64,000 nucleotides of DNA. Origin: WRCA01 sp964587855. GTDB taxonomy: Bacteria; Pseudomonadota; Alphaproteobacteria; Rs-D84. Made by a program: the position numbers and the translations under genes. The DNA is taken from assembly GCA_964587855.1 (NCBI GenBank), contig CAZPLT010000001.1, forward strand, positions 1 to 64,000, given 5' to 3'. Below the pieces are notes generated by a model, which did not search any database, was not told the DNA's origin, and worked only from the letters and a program-made list of their open reading frames with translations. Shown here in pieces: positions 16,983 through 23,677 of this stretch; within the stretch, counting starts at the first letter, position 1; every line of letters begins with the position of its first letter.

Positions 16983-17291
16983 ATGTTTTCTGTATTACTT
17001 GTTTTATTGGTTATTGTCTCGGTAATGATGATTGGTATTATTTTATTACAAAAATCCGAGGGGTCTGGTATGTCCGGCAGCAGTGCAGCATCTATGTTTG
17101 GCGGTGCATTGACTGGCGCATCGGCTGGAAATTTTTTAACCAAGGCGACAACTATTTTGGCAATAATTTTCTTTATTTTATGTGGGGCTTTGGCGATTGT
17201 ATCCAGTCGCACTGCAAACAAATCGGCCGTCAGCGAACTGCAACAAGAATTGGTTCATCCGTCTGAACCAGTAAATGTTCCAGCAAATTAA
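16983..17291 (+). CDS. secG: Preprotein translocase subunit SecG
   Basis: SecG is the accessory subunit of the SecYEG channel. The 102-aa protein has two membrane helices (about residues 2-21 and 57-76) flanking the conserved hydrophilic loop LLQKSEGSGMSGSS...FGG, then a short polar tail. Length fits. It has its own terminator, and the next gene is an exported Cx6C protein that would depend on this translocon. The ATG is preceded by AAAGGAT. Confidence 0.93.
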   Translation: MFSVLLVLLVIVSVMMIGIILLQKSEGSGMSGSSAASMFGGALTGASAGNFLTKATTILAIIFFILCGALAIVSSRTANKSAVSELQQELVHPSEPVNVPAN

Positions 17292-17318
17292 AAAAATCCG
17301 CCAAACAGGCGGATTTTT
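17292..17318 (+). terminator. Terminator after secG
   Basis: AAAAATCCGCC-AAACA-GGCGGATTTTT. Confidence 0.85.
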
Positions 17319-17375
17319 ATTATTATATTTTTTCATCACTTTAATATTTTTTTCGTTGCTGTAATTGGCAATCTC

Positions 17376-17384
17376 TGATAAAAT
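17376..17384 (+). promoter_or_regulatory. Extended -10 promoter (TGATAAAAT)
   Basis: TGATAAAAT, with a weak -35 (TTGCTG) 17 nt upstream; 24 nt before the ATG at 17409. Confidence 0.55.
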
Positions 17385-17408
17385 TAGAATAATGGAAATG
17401 AGTGGGAG

Positions 17409-19484
17409 ATGAGAAAAATTTTCGCGTTTGCGTTTGCTGTTGTTTTTACTTTGCCGGTGATTGCCGCCGAAAGGCCTGCTAACTCACGCGTGGGGGCAAT
17501 TAATAAACCATCTGTTATTCGTGCATCAACGGCAAGTACTGCGACCAAAACAAATTCTGGTACATCTGTTGCCACAACTACAACTACTACTGCTGAAACT
17601 AAGGCAACTGATTGCAGAACTGCTTATCGCAGTTGTATGGATCAATTTTGTTTATTAGATGAATCCGAGGGACAACGTTGTGCTTGCTCGGATAATATCA
17701 ATGCATCTAAATCAAAAATTCAAGAAATTAAAGATATTCAAGCCAGCGCTGAAAAACTATATGGCGAGGGTGTAGAACGTGAAAAACTGGGTGCGCGTGC
17801 AGATTTAGCCTTTGTAGATAATACAAGTAAAAGTGATATTTTTGCGGCTTGGCTTGAATCCGAAGAAATTTCTGAAGACGAAGATGAAGTCGGGGAAGAT
17901 TTGGAAATAGGGTCTACTTTGTATGATATGGCGTCCAAGCAGTGTCTTTCAAAATTGGATTCTTGTACTGATGATTCTGAAATGGAAAAGTTATTATACT
18001 CTCGAATGATTACGTCAGACTGTAAATCTTTTGACCAATATTTAGATGCGCAAAAAATAGCGGCCCAACAAAATAAAGCAGCGGCGGAAAAAGCGGTTCG
18101 TACTGCTCGTGTTGAAATGTTGGATACTACTAATAAATATAATCGTGGTGAATGCTTGTTGTCATACAAGGCCTGTATTTCAGACAAGGGTGGTTGCGGA
18201 ACAAATTTTGAAAATTGTTTGGATAAATCATTGTTAAAACGTCGCGCGAATGCTTGCTTGGATGTTTTGGATCAATGTATGGCTGTTAAATCAGATGTAT
18301 TAAAAGATTGGTCCGAAGAAACCAAAGTTGTTTTGGCACAGGCGGCTGAATATGAACGGACAAATAAACCTTTGCTGTGTCGCTCAAAAATACGTGCTTG
18401 CTTAGAAGAAGGTTGCAGTACCGGAACAAATTCAATGTGTTTAACCGATATTAATGTTGCGGCCGGAATATGTCCGATAATTGATGATTGTGATGCGCTG
18501 GTCCCTGGATTAAAAGAAGCCTATAAAGATGAACTGGGCGCATTGCGTGTAAATTTCTGCCAAAATGATGTAACAAAATGTATGCAGAATAAATGTGGAT
18601 CTAACTTTACTGCTCCGGAATGTATTGGTAAAAAAGTATCAGAATTAACCGATATGTGTCCGCAATCTATGTTCCCATCTTGTAAGAGTATAAAACAATT
18701 TGATGCTATTATGTCTGCTGTTGCTTTGCGTGTAGATTATCAATTGTTAAATGGCTGTGTAAATTATGTGGAAGAATTTATGGGTAAATCTGGATGTGGA
18801 TCTGAAATGAATTGTATCCCAGAAAATTCTAGAATTACAAATCTTACAGAAATTCCAAAAGATGAGGCAGCGTTCAAAGAAGAGCTGGTTGCGGCAGCCG
18901 AAGCAGCATCTGATAAATTCTTTGAAGATATGGAAAAAGAATCTGTTATTGCGGCAAAATGTATAGATTCTGCTGAACCTGATGGTGTTAAATCGTATAA
19001 GGGTATGATGTTTGGTGAATTAAAAATCAAGGGTCGCATAGCTGCGGTTAAAAGAATGGAGCGCCTTTATGCTGCCAAGGTTGATGAGCTTTCCCGTTCA
19101 TCGTCTGTTGAAGAAGCAGAGGCCAGATGTAAAGCTATTTATGAAGAGGCGGTTGCTGAAAACAGCACACAAGATCGCAGTGAAAATCAAGAAGGCAGTT
19201 GGATAACAGCGTATAATTTTGAACCAAATTTACGTAATTGTCAGTTAACTCGTTGGGAAAAAGTTTGTGAAACCGGTGGCGAATCCAAAGCTTCTGGTAT
19301 AACCAAGGGGGTTGCAGGTGGTGCGTCTTTGGGCGCAAGTGCGGGCAGTTCACTTGGTGGTTGGGGAACATTAATAGGTGTTGTCGTTGGTGGTGTTGGT
19401 GGTGCTTTGGCTGGTAATGCAACAGCAAAAGAAGAAACCATCTGTCACGAAGTAGGTCCAATTTACGAAGATAGAAATATCTGA
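17409..19484 (+). CDS. Large exported Cx6C-repeat protein with C-terminal glycine zipper
   Basis: This 691-aa protein has a signal peptide (MRKIFAFAFAVVFTLPVIAA) and a Thr/Ser linker. The family signature at C69, C76, C81, C91, C93 has exact C-x6-C-x4-C-x9-C-x-C-S spacing (CMDQFC inside). Further paired units follow, such as CLLSYKAC..CGTNFENC and CQNDVTKC..CGSNF. An acidic stretch (SEEISEDEDEVGED) lies near residue 160. The C-terminus has a Gly/Ala-rich segment (GGASLGASAGSSLGGWG, LIGVVVGGVGGALAG), a glycine-zipper that may enter membranes. A second family member starts 16 nt downstream, so they form an operon. Function is unknown; the sequence suggests a disulfide-bonded helical repeat protein outside the cytoplasm. 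Confidence 0.82.
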   Translation: MRKIFAFAFAVVFTLPVIAAERPANSRVGAINKPSVIRASTASTATKTNSGTSVATTTTTTAETKATDCRTAYRSCMDQFCLLDESEGQRCACSDNINASKSKIQEIKDIQASAEKLYGEGVEREKLGARADLAFVDNTSKSDIFAAWLESEEISEDEDEVGEDLEIGSTLYDMASKQCLSKLDSCTDDSEMEKLLYSRMITSDCKSFDQYLDAQKIAAQQNKAAAEKAVRTARVEMLDTTNKYNRGECLLSYKACISDKGGCGTNFENCLDKSLLKRRANACLDVLDQCMAVKSDVLKDWSEETKVVLAQAAEYERTNKPLLCRSKIRACLEEGCSTGTNSMCLTDINVAAGICPIIDDCDALVPGLKEAYKDELGALRVNFCQNDVTKCMQNKCGSNFTAPECIGKKVSELTDMCPQSMFPSCKSIKQFDAIMSAVALRVDYQLLNGCVNYVEEFMGKSGCGSEMNCIPENSRITNLTEIPKDEAAFKEELVAAAEAASDKFFEDMEKESVIAAKCIDSAEPDGVKSYKGMMFGELKIKGRIAAVKRMERLYAAKVDELSRSSSVEEAEARCKAIYEEAVAENSTQDRSENQEGSWITAYNFEPNLRNCQLTRWEKVCETGGESKASGITKGVAGGASLGASAGSSLGGWGTLIGVVVGGVGGALAGNATAKEETICHEVGPIYEDRNI

Positions 19485-19500
19485 TTTATCGGAGAAGAGA

Positions 19501-22137
19501 ATGAAAAAAATATTTTCAATTTTAATAGTTTCAATTGGCTGTTGCGGCATAGTTGGAAATTTAAGTGCTGCAAAAACAACCAAATCAAAGGGAATATCCG
19601 TTGTTAAAAAGGGTGCAACGCTTGTCCGTGAAAGGGTTGCTCCGTCCGGAATTTATAATCAAGAATGTTATGAAAAATATTATGGTTGTATGGATCAATT
19701 TTGTGTTGGTGATTCTGCGGTATTAAATATTCCCGGTGAAGCTATAACTTTGGATGGTGGAACTTGTGCTTGCAGTGATGATAATCAGGGGTTCAAAGAT
19801 AAAATCACCAAGATGAATGAAAAATTAAGCAAAGCAAATACCCTTAAAACAGTAGAGGTTGAAAAAGTAGAAGCGGGCGCAAAAGCAGATATTATTTTTA
19901 AGGGCGAGCGCGAATACGACGATTCTGGGAATGTTATTGTTGTGGATAAAAAGTCAGCACAAGAAAAGCTTTTATCATTATGGGATGTGGATGAAGAAGA
20001 AGACGAAGAAGAAGAAATAAATATTTCAGATTATACCGGTTTGGAACTTTACAGTAATGCCCAAGAATTGTGTTTGGCGCAAATGCCTGATACTTGTAGC
20101 AAGGATATAAATTTTTTAACTTCGCTTTATAGCACACAAATTAAATCTGACTGTAAAGCTTTTGATAACACAATTGTAAAAATGCAAGTCAAAGTTGATA
20201 CTGAATACGCATCTGCTGAAAAAGCGGTTCGTGATGCACGGTTATCTTCTTTTGAATCTGCAAATCAATATGATCGTGGAACTTGTATGTTGAACTTTCG
20301 TAAATGTATGTCTGGTGCGGATGTTTGCGGTTCTGACTGGACTAATTGTGTGAATTTTATTGCTGCAGAAAATATGCAAAATAATAAACGCACTTCGGAT
20401 GTATCGTCTCAAACGGTGGAACATATTTCAAAATATGAAATTACAGATACAACTTTAGAAATGTTAGAGGCTAAACGTAATATTTGTGAAAATGTTTTAG
20501 ATAAATGCATGGCGGTTCGTGATAATGTTTGGGATGATTTTTTACGCGAAGTTGCCCCTAGCTTGAAAATTGCTGAATTAAATGCGGAATCAAATTTGCG
20601 TCAATCTTGCTTGTCCGATATCTCGGATTGTGTACAAAAAGCATGTAAAGATGATATAGAAGGCAAGGATGTAGCAACAATGGATGCATGTTTGTCTCGT
20701 CCTGATATGGCACGTTCATTCTGTAAAATTCAGATTGAAAAATGTGAACGTATGGAGCCATTAATTTGGGGCTACGTTGTTGATAAACTGGCATCTATGC
20801 GTGTAGACAGATGTACCCAAGAAGTCAAAACATGCTTTACCGATCGATGCGGTTCTGATTTCAGTCAATGTGTCGGAATGGATTATGATTATATGCATGA
20901 TATTTGCCCATTGGATAAATTAGTTGTATGTAAAAAGAATAATCCAAACTTTAGTATGAATGATATAGATTCTATGTTGATGGGTTTGTATTTGAATATT
21001 GATAATTCTGCATTGGAAAATTGCCAGAATGTTGTAAATACTAAAATGCTAGAAGTATGTGGCAGCACTACAGATTGTAATGTTTTTGCTGCAGATGACA
21101 CCATTGGTACGGGCAGTTTGCGTAATCAAAAAAATGGAAATGTTTATCGCGTAACTGGGATGATTTCTTTTGGCAATATAAAAATGGGTGACGCATCTAT
21201 GGCAATTAAAGATGGTAAAAAAGAATTGTCTCCTGGGCAAATTGGTGTCCAAGAATATATTGATACAGCCAAAGCAAAAAATGTTGGGGTAGAAAATGAG
21301 GCGGGTATTCTTGACAGTATTAATGCAGAATTAACTAATATTGCCGGTACAATAAATCGTACAATTGATTTGATAGAACAAGATCCAAAGGTAAGCTATT
21401 GTATTAATGGTCGTGATTTATCACAAATTACGGGCAAGAAAGAACAAACTTCTGCACGGTTCCCGAATTTGTTAAATCAAACAAAAATGTTAATTGCAGC
21501 ATCTGCTTTGCGTAAAGCACAAGATAATTATAATACAAAATTTAATACTATGATTTCTGATGCAACCAAAGATGCTTCTGCGGACTTGGCACAATATATG
21601 TGTCAAATGATGCCAACAAACGGCGGCGCAACGGGGGATAATTCAACCGAAGACGTTTCATTGGCACCACCTTATGCGATTTCTTATGATATTGGCGCAG
21701 GCTTGACAACAGACCAATTATTACAGGGCGGAAAAGGTACAACTGCATCGCAAGGGTTTAGTGTATCAAGCGAAAGTGGTCAGAATACGAGTGGCGAAAG
21801 TGGTCAGAATACGAGTGGGGTAAAAGCATCTTGGGTGGGCGGTGTTGCCGGAATAACAGCCGAGGCTACCCGAGGGGTTCAATCACTAGCAAATGCTTAT
21901 ACCCGAGTGGTTCAATCACTAGCAAATAATAAATATCGTGTAACTACGTCTGGCGGTTATAAAGAAATGTGGTCTTTATTTAATCGTGAAAATAGAACTT
22001 GTCATTATTGCTCGGTTACAGTTACTAAAAATTGCAAAAGCAAGGGTTCTCGCGGATTTCTGGGATTGTGGGACAGCCGTGGCGTAGATTGCACAGAAAC
22101 AAAAAGCCCCGAAGTGTGCGAAGATATTCAAATGTAA
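19501..22137 (+). CDS. Large exported Cx6C-repeat protein, tandem partner of the 17409 gene
   Basis: This 878-aa protein starts at an ATG with a GGAGAAGAG ribosome binding site, 16 nt after its paralogue. It has a signal peptide (MKKIFSILIVSIGCCGIVGNLSAA). The signature cysteines are C56, C63, C68, C89 and C91; here the third spacer is 20 instead of 9 residues, an insertion between CMDQFC and CACS. Paired units include CMLNFRKC..CGSDWTNC and CTQEVKTC..CGSDFSQC. It aligns by eye with the 36298-39156 product through most of its length. Near the C-terminus are two short in-frame tandem repeats (ESGQNTSG twice, and an 11-residue TRxVQSLANxx unit twice). No function is known. Confidence 0.82.
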   Translation: MKKIFSILIVSIGCCGIVGNLSAAKTTKSKGISVVKKGATLVRERVAPSGIYNQECYEKYYGCMDQFCVGDSAVLNIPGEAITLDGGTCACSDDNQGFKDKITKMNEKLSKANTLKTVEVEKVEAGAKADIIFKGEREYDDSGNVIVVDKKSAQEKLLSLWDVDEEEDEEEEINISDYTGLELYSNAQELCLAQMPDTCSKDINFLTSLYSTQIKSDCKAFDNTIVKMQVKVDTEYASAEKAVRDARLSSFESANQYDRGTCMLNFRKCMSGADVCGSDWTNCVNFIAAENMQNNKRTSDVSSQTVEHISKYEITDTTLEMLEAKRNICENVLDKCMAVRDNVWDDFLREVAPSLKIAELNAESNLRQSCLSDISDCVQKACKDDIEGKDVATMDACLSRPDMARSFCKIQIEKCERMEPLIWGYVVDKLASMRVDRCTQEVKTCFTDRCGSDFSQCVGMDYDYMHDICPLDKLVVCKKNNPNFSMNDIDSMLMGLYLNIDNSALENCQNVVNTKMLEVCGSTTDCNVFAADDTIGTGSLRNQKNGNVYRVTGMISFGNIKMGDASMAIKDGKKELSPGQIGVQEYIDTAKAKNVGVENEAGILDSINAELTNIAGTINRTIDLIEQDPKVSYCINGRDLSQITGKKEQTSARFPNLLNQTKMLIAASALRKAQDNYNTKFNTMISDATKDASADLAQYMCQMMPTNGGATGDNSTEDVSLAPPYAISYDIGAGLTTDQLLQGGKGTTASQGFSVSSESGQNTSGESGQNTSGVKASWVGGVAGITAEATRGVQSLANAYTRVVQSLANNKYRVTTSGGYKEMWSLFNRENRTCHYCSVTVTKNCKSKGSRGFLGLWDSRGVDCTETKSPEVCEDIQM
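21772..21819. repeat. 24-bp in-frame tandem repeat (2 copies)
   Basis: Two copies of a 24-bp unit, differing only at the last base, encode ESGQNTSG twice in the 19501 protein. It is a likely slippage site. Confidence 0.9.
21868..21933. repeat. 33-bp in-frame tandem repeat (2 copies)
   Basis: 21868-21900 and 21901-21933 share GGTTCAATCACTAGCAAAT and the ACCCGAG start, encoding TRGVQSLANAY and TRVVQSLANNK. Confidence 0.85.
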
Positions 22138-22392
22138 AAATCGCCAAGGGTCAAAAACGCTCATGCCCCCCTTGATAAAGGGGGGCAAGTTTTTTTGAGC
22201 GGGCTTTTGCCCCGCCAAAAAACTGGGGGGATTTATTTTTTAGGTTTGAAGTTTGAGGTAGGAAGTAAAACCACAAATCCCCCAAGATTTTCAATGAATT
22301 CGCCGGCGCTCATCCATAAAATTTATCCCCCTTTACCAAGGGGGACAAGAGAGTATTCCCGGGACATGGGAGTGGTTAAAGGGTATAAATAA
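22138..22392. repeat. Repeat-like intergenic region with three G/C-run hairpins
   Basis: This gene-free stretch holds CCCCCCTT..AAGGGGGG (22166-22185), GGGGGATTT (22216-22224) complementary to AAATCCCCC (22275-22283), and CCCCCTT-TACC-AAGGGGG (about 22327-22344). The repeated CCCCCTT/AAGGGGG arms resemble small dispersed, MITE- or REP-like palindromic elements seen in many bacteria. Only one locus is visible, so mobility cannot be shown. An open reading frame across it is a by-product of the base composition. Confidence 0.5.
22165..22194 (+). terminator. Terminator-like hairpin after the 19501 gene
   Basis: GCCCCCCTT-GATA-AAGGGGGGC followed by AAGTTTTTTT. It can terminate the 17409-19501 operon and is also the first of three G/C-run hairpins in the intergenic region. 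Confidence 0.7.
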
Positions 22393-22393
22393 C

Positions 22394-22422
22394 TTGCATT
22401 CTTAGACATATCATTGCATAAT
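22394..22422 (+). promoter_or_regulatory. Putative promoter ahead of the tRNA-Pro half copy
   Basis: TTGCAT (22394-22399), 17-nt spacer, TG-CATAAT (-10 at 22417-22422), 10 nt before the truncated tRNA-Pro copy. The half copy may therefore be transcribed. Confidence 0.45.
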
Positions 22423-22432
22423 CTGGCGCAAT

Positions 22433-22472
22433 CGGAGTGTAGCTCAGCCTGGTAGAGTGCTGCGTTCGGGAC
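22433..22472 (+). pseudogene. 5' half copy of tRNA-Pro (40 nt)
   Basis: Identical to bases 1-40 of the intact tRNA-Pro at 22587, running through the anticodon loop (TTCGGGA) and then diverging. No 3' half follows; two perfect hairpins and an 11-nt inverted piece of the tRNA 3' half (22531-22541) come next. It cannot fold as a cloverleaf. Confidence 0.9.
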
Positions 22473-22480
22473 ACGGGGGA

Positions 22481-22541
22481 TTGGGGGCGCCCCCCAAGTA
22501 ACAAAACATTAATAATGTTTTGCTGCAATGCGACCTCTGCG
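22481..22541. repeat. Two hairpins and an inverted tRNA-Pro fragment
   Basis: TTGGGGG-CGC-CCCCCAA (22481-22497) and CAAAACATT-AAT-AATGTTTTG (22502-22522) are perfect stem-loops. CGACCTCTGCG (22531-22541) is the reverse complement of tRNA-Pro bases at 22626-22636. The region lies between the half copy and the intact gene. Confidence 0.8.
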
Positions 22542-22564
22542 GACCGATGGTTTGCAAAAGTTTG

Positions 22565-22573
22565 TGATAAAAT
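22565..22573 (+). promoter_or_regulatory. Extended -10 promoter for tRNA-Pro
   Basis: TGATAAAAT ending 13 nt before the mature tRNA 5' end, the same motif as upstream of many genes here. Confidence 0.55.
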
Positions 22574-22586
22574 AATTTTATAGATT

Positions 22587-22663
22587 CGGAGTGTAGCTCA
22601 GCCTGGTAGAGTGCTGCGTTCGGGACGCAGAGGTCGTGGGTTCGAACCCCGCCACTCCGACCA
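22587..22663 (+). tRNA. tRNA-Pro (anticodon CGG)
   Basis: Full cloverleaf: acceptor CGGAGTG/CACTCCG with encoded CCA, D-arm AGCTC..GAGTG, anticodon stem CTGCG/CGCAG with loop TTCGGGA (anticodon CGG), T-arm with GGTTCGAACC. Length is 77 nt, and it starts with C as usual for bacterial tRNA-Pro. Confidence 0.96.
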
Positions 22664-22670
22664 AAAATTT

Positions 22671-22690
22671 ACCCACATTTATGTGGGTAT
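22671..22690. terminator. Terminator between tRNA-Pro and sod
   Basis: ACCCACAT-TT-ATGTGGGT, a perfect 8-bp stem with AT-rich flanks (AAAAATTT on the left), between two convergent genes. Confidence 0.6.
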
Positions 22691-22696
22691 AATTAT

Positions 22697-23248
22697 TTAT
22701 TTTAAGTTTTCTATAACAAAATCCCAATTTACCAAGTGCTCGATAAATGCATCTATGAAATCTGCTCGGCGGTTTTGGTAATCCAAATAATACGCATGTT
22801 CCCAAACGTCCAATGTTAAAATCGGTTGGTGTCCATGGGCAATCGGTGTATCCGCATTTGCGGTTGTTTCCACGATTAATTTTCCATTTTCATCGCGCGA
22901 AATCCATGCCCAGCCGCTGCCGAATAATCCGGCTGCCGCTATCTTGAATTCTGGTAATAATGCCATAATTTCGGCTGGGGCGGGTGTTTTACAGTCTTTT
23001 TTCAAGCAGTTAAAGAAAAAGTTATGATTAAAAGTTTGTGCGGCATTATTAAATATTTTTCCCGAAGAATTTTTGATAATTTCCAGTAATTCTTTGTCTT
23101 CCAGTTCAGTTCCAGCAATCAGGCCATTTGTATTATTTATATATCCCCCCAAATGTTTGTCATAGTGAAATCCGATTGATTTTTCGGAAATATAAGGTTC
23201 CAAAGAGTTTCGTTCAAAAGTTAGTGGAAATTGATCCAGTAAAAACAT
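22697..23248 (-). CDS. sodB: Superoxide dismutase, Fe/Mn type (probably Fe)
   Basis: It converts superoxide to oxygen and hydrogen peroxide. Metal ligands are visible as H28 (FHYDKH), H75 (FNHNFFF), D147 and H151 (LDVWEHAYY). Gln71 in AAQTFNH is the position typical of Fe-SOD. The start is the ATG at 23248 (183 aa), with AAGGAG 8 nt upstream; a longer reading frame to 23278 is not supported. The gene is convergent to tRNA-Pro, and the only oxidative-defence gene in the window. Fe versus cambialistic use cannot be settled by sequence alone. Confidence 0.93.
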   Translation of the reverse strand: MFLLDQFPLTFERNSLEPYISEKSIGFHYDKHLGGYINNTNGLIAGTELEDKELLEIIKNSSGKIFNNAAQTFNHNFFFNCLKKDCKTPAPAEIMALLPEFKIAAAGLFGSGWAWISRDENGKLIVETTANADTPIAHGHQPILTLDVWEHAYYLDYQNRRADFIDAFIEHLVNWDFVIENLK

Positions 23249-23281
23249 AGTATTGCTCCTTTTTGATAATTGTACCATAAT

Positions 23282-23674
23282 ATGAAAATGAAATTTAGAC
23301 GAGCGGTTTTTTGTTATAGGATTTTAAACTTTGATAAATGCCTGCATTCATGGCTTATTCTATTGCGTGAATCTATAAAAATCAGTGGGTTGCGAAGCTT
23401 AAAAGGGAACAAGCGAGAGCAAGTATCAGATTGGGCATCAAAGTTTTTTTTATCAAAATCGGACTTTGATACAATAATTCGTGTTTTAGTTGGTGATGAA
23501 TATTTTGATAAAAGCAAAAAAGATATCGCAAAACTAGAAAAGCAGGTTGGTTGCAGTATATTTGATTTATGGGATACTAATCCGATTTTTAATAAATATC
23601 CGAATTTACGAGGCCTTGCTAAAAATAAAAAATTTGAAAAAATGTGGGCAAAAATGAAACAGAAAGTAAAATAA
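23282..23674 (+). CDS. Hypothetical protein
   Basis: This is a basic, soluble protein of about 130 aa, divergent from sod and convergent with priA (3 nt gap). An ATG at 23282 is the simplest start; an upstream in-frame TTG at 23270 is possible. The C-terminal half (CSIFDLWDTNPIFNKYPNLRG) looks like a folded domain, but I recognise no family. No strong ribosome binding site is seen. The exact fit to the space between its neighbours supports a real gene. Confidence 0.5.
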   Translation: MKMKFRRAVFCYRILNFDKCLHSWLILLRESIKISGLRSLKGNKREQVSDWASKFFLSKSDFDTIIRVLVGDEYFDKSKKDIAKLEKQVGCSIFDLWDTNPIFNKYPNLRGLAKNKKFEKMWAKMKQKVK

Positions 23675-23677
23675 AGA

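Noticed and set aside
22195..22392. 65-aa reading frame in the G/C-run repeat region
   Set aside because: No ribosome binding site, lies within palindromic intergenic DNA and has no protein-like composition.
22578..22805. 75-aa minus frame across tRNA-Pro and the sod 3' end
   Set aside because: Contains GVAGFEPTTSASRTQHSTRLSYTP-type antisense reading of tRNA-Pro, a common false call.
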